Below are positions 54,180 to 61,360 of a stretch of DNA of 64,000 nt, one piece after another. This DNA is from Actinomycetospora chibensis (lineage in GTDB: Bacteria > Actinomycetota > Actinomycetes > Mycobacteriales > Pseudonocardiaceae). The stretch is from positions 1 through 64,000 of the forward strand of contig NZ_JAQZAM010000011.1 in NCBI RefSeq assembly GCF_028737215.1, written 5' to 3'. The notes beneath the pieces are model-generated. The model was not told where the DNA came from and made no database searches. It saw nothing but the letters and a program-made list of their open reading frames with translations. Within the stretch, counting starts at the first letter, position 1. Each line of letters starts with the position of its first letter. Made by a program: the position numbers and the translations under genes.

Positions 54180-55076
54180 ATGTCGACCGCCGGAGGGAGC
54201 GAGCCCGAGGAGCGGCCCGACCCGTTCTCGCGGCGTCGCGAGGTCGCGGCCACCAGCGCGCGTTCCCTGCTGATGACGGTGCTCGGCGAGATCGTGCTGC
54301 CCGCCGGCCGGCCCGTGTGGACCCAGACCGTCGTGGACGTCCTCGGCCTCGTCGGGGTCGAGGAGAAGTCCGCCCGCCAGGCCCTCGCCCGCACGGCGGC
54401 GGACGGGATGCTCACCTCGGAACGGGTCGGGCGGCGGGTCCGGTGGGACCTCTCCCCCTGGGGCCACGGGCTGCTCACCGAGGGCGCGGCCCGCATCTAC
54501 GCGCACGGACGGGCCCGCCCGGCGTGGGACGGGCGCTGGCTGGTGGTCGTCGCCAGCGTCCCCGAGCAGCAGCGCGCCCGCCGCCACCGGCTGCGCACCC
54601 GCCTGGCGTGGGCCGGTCTGGGGTCACCGGCCGCGGGGATGTGGGTCTCGACGGACACCGGGCGGCTCGCCGAGGTCCGCGAGGTCCTCGCCGAGATCGA
54701 TCCGGCCGACGCCCACGTGATCACCGGCGAGTACGAGGGCGGGCTGTCCTCCACCGAGCTCGCGGCGCGCGCCTGGGACCTGGGCGAACTCGCGGCCCGC
54801 TACGAGGACTTCGTCGCCCGCTTCGCCGACCTCTCCCCCGCCACCGACGCCGAGACCCTCGCCGCGCAGGTGCGCCTCGTCGACGCCTGGCGCCGGTTCC
54901 CGTTCCTCGACCCCGGGCTCCCGGACGATCTCCTGCCCGACGCCTGGGTGGGCCACCGCGCCGCCGAGGTCTTCCACGGCAGGCACGCCGAATGGGCCCC
55001 GGGCGCGCTGCGCGCAGCCGGGGCCCTCGGCCTGGAGTGCCCGTCCGCTACTGAATCCAGATCGTCTTCGCGTTGA
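54180..55076 (+). CDS. PaaX-family transcriptional regulator
   Basis: 298 residues. N-terminal winged helix (about 22-90: [62 protein letters not shown] region) and a C-terminal PaaX-type domain ([34 protein letters not shown]; the family's regulatory CASIN/Cas2-like fold). PaaX proteins repress aromatic or phenylacetate genes; here none are adjacent, so its target may be bioA, the convergent aldehyde dehydrogenase, or a distant locus. Leaderless ATG. Its last 29 bases overlap the convergent dehydrogenase gene. Confidence 0.85.
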   Translation: MSTAGGSEPEERPDPFSRRREVAATSARSLLMTVLGEIVLPAGRPVWTQTVVDVLGLVGVEEKSARQALARTAADGMLTSERVGRRVRWDLSPWGHGLLTEGAARIYAHGRARPAWDGRWLVVVASVPEQQRARRHRLRTRLAWAGLGSPAAGMWVSTDTGRLAEVREVLAEIDPADAHVITGEYEGGLSSTELAARAWDLGELAARYEDFVARFADLSPATDAETLAAQVRLVDAWRRFPFLDPGLPDDLLPDAWVGHRAAEVFHGRHAEWAPGALRAAGALGLECPSATESRSSSR

Positions 55077-56427
55077 CGAACGACTGGGGCCCGAAGCTCG
55101 CGAGCTCGCGGCCGTAGCCGGAGTTCTTCGCCCCGCCGAACGGCACCTCGGGCGTCGACTCGGTGACCTTGTTGATGTAGACCATGCCCGATTCGACCTG
55201 GGTCGCGAACTTGATCTTCTCGTCCTCGTCCTCGGTCCAGGCGCTGCCGCCCAGCCCGAAGTCCGAGTCGTTCGCGATCCGGATCGCGTCGTCGGCGTCC
55301 TGGGCGCGGAAGACGAGCGCCACCGGCCCGAACAGCTCCTCGCGGTAGGCGCGGGCGTCCTTCGGGATGTCGGCCAGCACCGTCGCCGGGTAGTAGTTCC
55401 CCGGGCCGCCGTGCGGCTTGCCGCCGGTGAGGAGGCGAGCACCGGCGCCCACGCTGTCCTGCACCTGCGAGTCGAGGTCCTCGACGCCCTGGGCCTGGGA
55501 CATCGGACCGAGATCGGTGTTCTCGTCCATGGGGTCGCCCATCGTGAGCGACTCCATCTTCTGCACCAGCTTCTGCGTGAACTCGTCGGCGATCTGCTCG
55601 TGGACGATGAACCGCTTCGCGTTGATGCAGGACTGGCCGTTGTTGAGCATCCGGCTCGACACCGCGGCGGCGACGGTGGAGTCCATGTCCGCCGACGGCA
55701 TCACGATGAACGGGTCGCTCCCGCCGAGCTCGAGGACGCTCGTCTTGACGTTCTGGCTCGCGCGTGCGCCGACCTCACGCCCGGCGGGCTCGCTGCCGGT
55801 CAGCGTGACGGCGCGGACGCGGTCGTCGTCGATGATGCCCTCGATGACGGACGAGCCGACGAGCAGCGTCTGGAACGCGCCGTCGGGGAAGCCCGCGCGG
55901 GTCAGGACGTCCTCGATGGCGAGCGCGACCTGGGGAACGTTCGAGGCGTGCTTGAGCAGGCCGACGTTGCCCGCCATGAGCGCCGGGGCCGCGAAGCGCA
56001 GCACCTGCCAGTACGGGAAGTTCCACGGCATGACGGCGAGCACCGGCCCGAGCGGCTGGTAGCGCGTGAAGATGCGGGCGTGCTCCGGGGCGGAGGCCGG
56101 CTTCGGCCACTCGACGTCGGCGAGGTCCTCCTCGGCGTGGTCGGCGTACCAGCGACACCCGAGCGCGCACTTCGTCACCTCGGCCTTGGCCGCGGCGAAC
56201 GTCTTGCCCATCTCCAGCGTGGCGAGCTCGGCCAGCCGCTCGTTCTCCGCATCGAAGATGTCGGCGGCGGCACGCAGCCAGCCGGCGCGCTGCTCGAACG
56301 TCGTGTCGCGGTAGGTCTGGAACGCGTCCCACGCGCGCTGGAGCTTCTCCTCCAGCTGCTCGGACGTGAGGGCGTCGAACTCCTTGACGGTCTCCCCCGT
56401 GGCGGGGTTCGTCGTTGCGATGGCCAT
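55048..56427 (-). CDS. NAD(P)-dependent aldehyde dehydrogenase, succinate-semialdehyde dehydrogenase-like
   Basis: 459-residue ALDH superfamily enzyme: PWNFPYW (134-140), the base Glu in LELGGSDPF (E233) and catalytic Cys in NNGQSCINAKRF (C267), and FGPVALVF. Length and the order resemble GabD-type succinate-semialdehyde dehydrogenases, consistent with a role in GABA or polyamine breakdown; substrate is inferred. ATG 56427 has GAGG only 2 bases away, so the start may shift; an upstream GTG would add 11 residues. Converges on the PaaX-like gene with a 29-base overlap. Confidence 0.88.
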   Translation of the reverse strand: MAIATTNPATGETVKEFDALTSEQLEEKLQRAWDAFQTYRDTTFEQRAGWLRAAADIFDAENERLAELATLEMGKTFAAAKAEVTKCALGCRWYADHAEEDLADVEWPKPASAPEHARIFTRYQPLGPVLAVMPWNFPYWQVLRFAAPALMAGNVGLLKHASNVPQVALAIEDVLTRAGFPDGAFQTLLVGSSVIEGIIDDDRVRAVTLTGSEPAGREVGARASQNVKTSVLELGGSDPFIVMPSADMDSTVAAAVSSRMLNNGQSCINAKRFIVHEQIADEFTQKLVQKMESLTMGDPMDENTDLGPMSQAQGVEDLDSQVQDSVGAGARLLTGGKPHGGPGNYYPATVLADIPKDARAYREELFGPVALVFRAQDADDAIRIANDSDFGLGGSAWTEDEDEKIKFATQVESGMVYINKVTESTPEVPFGGAKNSGYGRELASFGPQSFVNAKTIWIQ

Positions 56428-56435
56428 GTCCTCGA

Positions 56436-57878
56436 TTACCCCGCTCGCCCCGCCGGGCAATCCCCGACGGTCCGGACCTCAACGACCTCCGGTGCCGCCG
56501 GCCGTCGTTCCGCACGGGCCAGGGCCAGCGCGAGCACCGCGGCGACCACGCCGGCGGCCGTGAGGAGCAGCCAGCCGTCGCGCACCAGCCCGAGCTCCTC
56601 GGGACGCCCGGTGGTGCGGGTGCCGATCACCGACACCAGCAGCGCGACCCCGAGCACCGAGCCGACCTGGCGGGCGGTGTTGATGAGCGACGAGCCGCTG
56701 CCCCACCGGTGCGCGGGCAGCGCCGACCCGACCACCGACGACAGCGTCGGCAGCATGAGCCCGACCCCGACCCCGGTCGCGATCTGGCCGGGGAGCATCC
56801 CTCCCCAGTACTTGGACAGCGCGTAGTCGGGCTCGACGCCGAGGTGCAGCGCCCACCAGGCCGGCCCCGCGGCGAAGAACAGCCCGCCGACGGCCGCGAC
56901 GGGCCCGATCCCGAACCGCCCGGTGAGCCGGCCCGACAGGCGCGCGACCCCCACGACCACCAGCGGACCCACCGCCAGCGCGAGCCCGGCGACCGGCGCC
57001 GACCAGCCCCACGTGCCGGTCAGGTAGAGGACGTTGACGACGAGCATGCCGGCGAAGCCGGTGGTGAACGCGACCATCGTGAGGGCGGCGAGCCCGACCA
57101 CCGGGGTGCGGACGACGGTGAGGTCGATCGCCGGGACCGGGTGCCGACGCGAGCGCGCGACCACCCCGGCGAGCCCGAGCACGGCCACCGCCAGCCCCAC
57201 GATCACGGGCACCGACGCCCAACCGAGGTCGGGCGCGCGGACCAGCGCGTAGGCCAGCGCGCCCACCCCGACGACGAGCCCGACCGCGCCGAGGACGTCG
57301 GGCCGGCCGGCGCCTTCGATGACGTTGTCCGGCAGCACCCGGAACCCCGCCACCAGGGCGACCAGCCCGACCGGCACGTTGACGAGGAAGACCCAGTGCC
57401 AGGACGCTTCGACGAGGAGGCCGCCGAGCGGGGGCCCGAGCGCGGCGGCGACCGCACCGATCGAGGCCCACGCCCCGACCGCGTACCCGCGGCGCTCGGC
57501 GGGGTAGGCCGCGAGCAGCAGGGACAGCGACGTCGGCGTGACGAGCGCGGCGCCGAGGGCCTGTACCGCCCGCGCGGCGACGAGCAGGGCGACCGACGGG
57601 GCGATCGCGCAGGCGATCGAGGCGGCCGTGAACACCGCGAGCCCGACGAGGAAGACGCGGCGGTGCCCGGCACGGTCGGCCAGGCGCCCGGCGAGGGCGA
57701 GGAAGGCCGCGAACACCACCGTGTAGCCGTTGAGGACCCACGAGATGTCGCCGAGGTCGGCGCCCGGGAAGTCGGCCCGGATGTCGGGGAAGGCGATGTT
57801 GACGATGAACAGGTCGAGGCTCGAGAGGAAGGCCGCGGCCGACGTGATGAGCAGGACGGTGCGCGGTGACGGGGTCAT
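56436..57878 (-). CDS. MFS drug efflux transporter (DHA2 type)
   Basis: 480-residue 14-segment major facilitator. Conserved blocks: DLFIVNIAFPDI at TM1, GRLADRAGHRRVFLVG (motif A), and GALVTPTSLSLLLAAYPAERRGYAVG with GPPLGGLL (motif C) of the DHA2 drug:H+ antiporters. ATG overlaps the TetR stop (ATGA), so it is translated with its repressor. Eight bases separate it from the dehydrogenase gene. Substrate unknown. Confidence 0.9.
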   Translation of the reverse strand: MTPSPRTVLLITSAAAFLSSLDLFIVNIAFPDIRADFPGADLGDISWVLNGYTVVFAAFLALAGRLADRAGHRRVFLVGLAVFTAASIACAIAPSVALLVAARAVQALGAALVTPTSLSLLLAAYPAERRGYAVGAWASIGAVAAALGPPLGGLLVEASWHWVFLVNVPVGLVALVAGFRVLPDNVIEGAGRPDVLGAVGLVVGVGALAYALVRAPDLGWASVPVIVGLAVAVLGLAGVVARSRRHPVPAIDLTVVRTPVVGLAALTMVAFTTGFAGMLVVNVLYLTGTWGWSAPVAGLALAVGPLVVVGVARLSGRLTGRFGIGPVAAVGGLFFAAGPAWWALHLGVEPDYALSKYWGGMLPGQIATGVGVGLMLPTLSSVVGSALPAHRWGSGSSLINTARQVGSVLGVALLVSVIGTRTTGRPEELGLVRDGWLLLTAAGVVAAVLALALARAERRPAAPEVVEVRTVGDCPAGRAG

Positions 57879-58522
57879 CGGTCCCCGATCGCGGCGTCGA
57901 CGAGGCGTCCGGCGAGGTCGACGGCGGCGTCCGCCCCGACCCGCCCGTCCAGGCGCCGCCGGTAGGCGGCCTGCAGGAACAGGCCGTCGACGATCAGCCA
58001 CAGCTCCTCGGTGAGACGGTCGGGGTCGGCGACGTCGAGGGCCGCGACCTGCGCGGCGAGTTCCTCGCGGGTGGCGGCGAGGAAGTCGCGGGCGACAGCG
58101 GCCGGCGTGGGGGCGGCGTCGTCACCGGCGTCGTCACCGGCGTCGGCAGTACCCCTCTCGGCCGTGCCCGTCTCGTCCGGGAACTCCGCGAGGTAGTTGC
58201 GGAACGCGCACCCGCGGAACCGGGGGTGCTGCACCAGCGTGGCGACCTCGGCGACGGTCGCGATCAGCTGCGAGCGGGCGTCGCCGTCCGCCGACTCCCG
58301 GGCCCGGCGGGCGCCGGCGAGCCGGAACTCCTGCGCGCGCAGCAGGTAGGCCGCGACGAGGTCGGACTTCGTCGGAAAGTGCGAGTAGAGCAGGTTCTTG
58401 CCGGTGCCGGCCTCGGTGATGATCTGGTTCATCCCGACGGCCCGGACGCCGCGGGAGTAGAACAGCCGCGACGCGGTGGTGAGGATGCGCTCCCGGGTGC
58501 CGGGTGCGGGCGTCCGTGCCAC
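57875..58522 (-). CDS. TetR-family regulator of the MFS pump
   Basis: 215-residue TetR protein: helix-turn-helix GTRERILTTASRLFYSRGVRAVGMNQIITEAGTGKNLLYSHFPTK (about 9-53), then a helical ligand domain with an acidic insertion (ETGTAERGTADAGDDAGDD) of low complexity. GTG with AAGGAG about 6 bases upstream. It is upstream of the MFS gene and overlaps it by 4 bases. Two palindromes in its promoter (58543-58572) are the likely autoregulatory operators. Confidence 0.9.
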   Translation of the reverse strand: MARTPAPGTRERILTTASRLFYSRGVRAVGMNQIITEAGTGKNLLYSHFPTKSDLVAAYLLRAQEFRLAGARRARESADGDARSQLIATVAEVATLVQHPRFRGCAFRNYLAEFPDETGTAERGTADAGDDAGDDAAPTPAAVARDFLAATREELAAQVAALDVADPDRLTEELWLIVDGLFLQAAYRRRLDGRVGADAAVDLAGRLVDAAIGDR

Positions 58523-58542
58523 GGCGGCTCCTTCCCTCCTGC

Positions 58543-58572
58543 GGGACCGCGCGGTCCCGGACCGACCGGTCC
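58543..58572 (-). promoter_or_regulatory. tandem TetR operators
   Basis: GGGACCGCGCGGTCCC (58543-58558) is a perfect palindrome, and GGACCGACCGGTCC (58559-58572) is perfect but for two central bases. Both fit GGACCGNNCGGTCC with centres 15 bp apart. On the minus strand TACCTT (58576-58581), a -10 candidate, lies just upstream, so repressor would cover the transcription start. Confidence 0.65.
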
Positions 58573-58611
58573 CCCAAGGTAGGACAGTACACGCTCCCGG
58601 GGCGAGCGCGG

Positions 58612-59466
58612 TCAGACGCGGTGGGGCGGGGTGTCCAGTCCGGGATAGACGCGGCGCGCATGCTCGCCGAGCACGCCCGCGGTCAGCTCGTCGCCCAGGC
58701 CGAGCTCGCGGATCGCCGCGATGTTGCGGGCCGGGTCGGCCGACGGCGCGTCCGTGCCGAACACCGACTTGGCGGCGACGCGGTCGAACCCGAAGCGCTC
58801 GTAGTACCCGGGCAGCTTGCGCGGGGGCAGGCCGGCGAGGTCGAGCCACACGTTCTCGCGGGTGAGCGCGAGCGACGCCGCGGCGTCGTAGCTCCAGCCC
58901 CGCCCGCCGTGGGCGAGCACGAGCGTGAGGTCCGGGAAGTCGCGCAGCACGTCGTCGAGGATCACGGGGTCGCCGTAGCGCGCCGTGGCGCCGGGGAACG
59001 TCGACGGCCCGGTGTGCACGATCACCGGCACGCCGCGTTCGACGCACCGCGCGTAGGCCGGGTAGAGCTGCGGGTCGTTCGGGGCGATGCCGGCGTGCAC
59101 GGGGTGCACCTTGAGCGCGACCGCCCCGAGGTCGAGCTGGCGATCGACCTCACGGCCGACCGGGTGGTGGACGTGCGGGTTGACGTTGGCGACGATCCGG
59201 AAGCGCTCGGCGTCCGCGTCGACCAGCGGGAGCATGTCCTCGATCGTCTGCCACCCGGTGGCCTTCGGCGAGTACTCGCAGAACAGCAGCACGCGGTCGA
59301 CGCCGGCCGCGGCGAACAGCCCCGAGACCTTCTCCGGGATCGCGGCGCCCTCGCTGTCGTAGGCGGCCGCCCACGCGTCCGTGTCGCCCGCGGGGCCGAT
59401 CCACTGCTCCCACGGCACCTTCAGCCGCGCGAGGTGGGCGACGTGGACGTGGGCGTCGACGATCAC
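58612..59466 (-). CDS. amidohydrolase-family metal hydrolase
   Basis: 284-residue TIM-barrel hydrolase of the amidohydrolase 2 family: metal histidines in VDAHVHVAHL (residues 4-13), AVALKVHPVHAG, the VIVHTGPSTFPG block, and the aspartate in SVFGTDAPSADP. Related enzymes decarboxylate or hydrolyse cyclic acids; the substrate here is unknown. GTG 59466 with a weak AAGATG box 5-6 bases upstream. Its partner upstream is a class II aldolase; the two may act on the same intermediate (inference). Confidence 0.8.
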   Translation of the reverse strand: MIVDAHVHVAHLARLKVPWEQWIGPAGDTDAWAAAYDSEGAAIPEKVSGLFAAAGVDRVLLFCEYSPKATGWQTIEDMLPLVDADAERFRIVANVNPHVHHPVGREVDRQLDLGAVALKVHPVHAGIAPNDPQLYPAYARCVERGVPVIVHTGPSTFPGATARYGDPVILDDVLRDFPDLTLVLAHGGRGWSYDAAASLALTRENVWLDLAGLPPRKLPGYYERFGFDRVAAKSVFGTDAPSADPARNIAAIRELGLGDELTAGVLGEHARRVYPGLDTPPHRV

Positions 59467-59543
59467 GGGCTCATCTTGCCCTGCGGGCGTGGGCGCGCTC
59501 GCCCGTGCTCTCGGAACGGAGTCAGGGGAGCACGCCGACAGGG

Positions 59544-60368
59544 CTAGTCGAAGAGGTCCGGGTCCGTCCGGACGACCTCGTCCCACAGCGGCTGGAACGA
59601 GAACCAGCCGGCGTAGGCGGTGCCGGTCTGCTCGGCGGAGAACTTCGCGTTCGCGTGGTCGATCTGCGTCGGCGTCCCGGCGGCCTCGGCCATGAGCTGG
59701 GCCTGGCAGTTGCGCTCGGTGTTGATGAACCACCACGCGGCCTCGGCCACCGTCTGCCCGACGGCGAAGATCCCGTGATTCTGGTGGAAGACCATCTTGC
59801 GGCCGGTCAGGCCCGTGGCGAGCGCGCGTCCGACCTCGGGGTCGAGGACGACGGCTCCGCGTCCCTCGGTGACGACGCCGTGGTTCTCGTAGAGCGTGCA
59901 GGCGTCCTGGGTGATCGGGTCGAGCGGGCGGGCCAGCGACGACCACGCCTTGCCGTACACCGAGTGCGCGTGCGCGGCGGCCACGACCTCCGGGTGCGCG
60001 TGGTGCACCGCGGAGTGGATGACGAAGCCGGCCTGGTTGACCGGCCTGGAGCCGTGCACGATGTCGCCCTCGTGGTTCACCGCGATGAGGTCCGAGACGC
60101 GGATGTGCCGGAAGCTCATCCCGAACGGGTTGACCCAGAACATGTGCGGGTCCTCGGGATCGCGGACCGTGATGTGGCCGGCGATCCCCTCCCCGAACCC
60201 GAAGCGCCCGAAGATGCGGAACGCGCCCGCGAGCTGCTGCTTGCGATGCAGCCGCTCCTCGGCGCTCGTCGCGAACGTCGGCGGCTGCGGCATCGTGATG
60301 CCCTCCTGCGAGGGCTTGAAAGCAGACATCTCGTTGTCGGTGCTGCGGTCCTGCGTGGGGGCGGCCAT
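59544..60368 (-). CDS. class II aldolase/adducin-domain protein
   Basis: 274-residue protein with one class II aldolase domain (about 60-250): GFGEGIAGHITVRDPEDPHMFWVNPFG, a metal-binding histidine pair in AAAHAHSVYGKAW and the HHAHPEVV block. Members include fuculose-phosphate aldolases and unassigned proteins. The first 25 residues (two Met) may be trimmed. Start ATG 60368. Lies directly upstream of the amidohydrolase (77-base gap, no gene seen). Divergent from the truncated haemoglobin gene. Confidence 0.82.
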   Translation of the reverse strand: MAAPTQDRSTDNEMSAFKPSQEGITMPQPPTFATSAEERLHRKQQLAGAFRIFGRFGFGEGIAGHITVRDPEDPHMFWVNPFGMSFRHIRVSDLIAVNHEGDIVHGSRPVNQAGFVIHSAVHHAHPEVVAAAHAHSVYGKAWSSLARPLDPITQDACTLYENHGVVTEGRGAVVLDPEVGRALATGLTGRKMVFHQNHGIFAVGQTVAEAAWWFINTERNCQAQLMAEAAGTPTQIDHANAKFSAEQTGTAYAGWFSFQPLWDEVVRTDPDLFD

Positions 60369-60451
60369 GCCTTCGACCGTGCGCCGCGCTCCCGGCCCGG
60401 GTCAAGGCCCGATGCTTGTCGAATGCTCACGAGCGGGCCACGCTTCCCGAC

Positions 60452-60916
60452 GTGACCGCAGCAGGACGGCCCTCGGTCTACGACGCCGTGGGCGGCGAGG
60501 ACGCGTTCCTCGCCCTCGCCCGGGCGCACCACCGGCGCTGCCTCGCCGACCCCGAGCTCGAGCACCCGTTCTCGGGGCCCGACCAGCACCCGCAGCACGT
60601 CGAACGGCTCGCGGCGTACTGGGCGGAGGTGCTCGGCGGCCCCGCGCGCTACTCCCGGGGGTGTGCCGACCAGACCCACGTGCTGTGGCTGCACAGCGGC
60701 AACGGGGAGATCGACGACCTCGGGCGCCGCTTCCTCGCATGCTTCCTGCTGGCGCTCGACGACGCCGGCGTGCCCGACGACCCCGAGCTGCGGGCGTGCC
60801 TGCGCGCCTACATGGAGTGGGCCGTGGCCGACGTCCTCGCGTACTCACCGCCCGGCGCCGAGGTCCCGGCGGGAGCGGCGATGCCGCGGTGGACCTGGGA
60901 CGGGCTCTCCGCGTGA
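60452..60916 (+). CDS. group II truncated haemoglobin
   Basis: 154-residue globin of the trHb2-like group common in streptomycetes: VYDAVGGEDAFLALARAHHRRC (A-B helices), LEHPFSGPDQHPQHVERLAAYWAEVLGGPARYS and QTHVLWLHSGNGEI, ending in PRWTWDGL. A histidine lies near the expected proximal position in the QTHVLWLH segment. Haem-oxygen/NO chemistry is inferred. I start at GTG 60452 (VTAAGRPSVYDAVGG), with CACGCT 7 bases before; a TTG at 60416 is the alternative. Confidence 0.8.
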   Translation: MTAAGRPSVYDAVGGEDAFLALARAHHRRCLADPELEHPFSGPDQHPQHVERLAAYWAEVLGGPARYSRGCADQTHVLWLHSGNGEIDDLGRRFLACFLLALDDAGVPDDPELRACLRAYMEWAVADVLAYSPPGAEVPAGAAMPRWTWDGLSA

Positions 60917-60942
60917 CCTCGGTGCGACCCTCCGCGTGACCC

Positions 60943-61329
60943 TCAGCCGCCCGCGGTCTCCCACAGCCCGATGACGTTGTCCTCGGTGTCGCGGAAGTAC
61001 GCGGCGAAGCCCATCTCACCGACCGGCTGCTTCCCCTGCACCACCGTGCCGCCGTACTCGGCGACCCGCGCGAGGGTCTCGTCGATGTCGCCGACGTCGA
61101 CGACGAGCACCGGGCTGCGAGGGGTGTCCGGACCCCGCTGGAACATCCCGCCGTTGATGAACCCGGACTCCTCCGGCTCCCCGGTCTCGGTGACCGGGCC
61201 GCTCATCGCGATGGTGTAGTCCATCCCGGGCATGTCCTGCAGCGTCCACCGGAAGATCGCACCGTAGAACGCCCGCGCGCGGTCACCGTCGTCGAACGGG
61301 ACCTCGAAATGGACCACCCGACCGCTCAT
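60943..61329 (-). CDS. VOC-family (glyoxalase/bleomycin-resistance fold) protein
   Basis: 128 residues, one VOC domain (two betaalphabeta-betabetabeta modules): VVHFEVPFDDGDRARAFYGAIFRW, PVLVVDVGDIDETLARVAEYGG and AAYFRDTEDNVIGLWE. A metal-binding glutamate at the end (LWE) and the first H (VHFEV) fit, but the exact reaction is unknown. ATG with GGGAGGAG upstream and TACGGT before that. Convergent with the globin gene 26 bases away. Confidence 0.8.
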   Translation of the reverse strand: MSGRVVHFEVPFDDGDRARAFYGAIFRWTLQDMPGMDYTIAMSGPVTETGEPEESGFINGGMFQRGPDTPRSPVLVVDVGDIDETLARVAEYGGTVVQGKQPVGEMGFAAYFRDTEDNVIGLWETAGG

Positions 61330-61360
61330 GACCGGCTCCTCCCACCGTAGGTCAGCGTGC

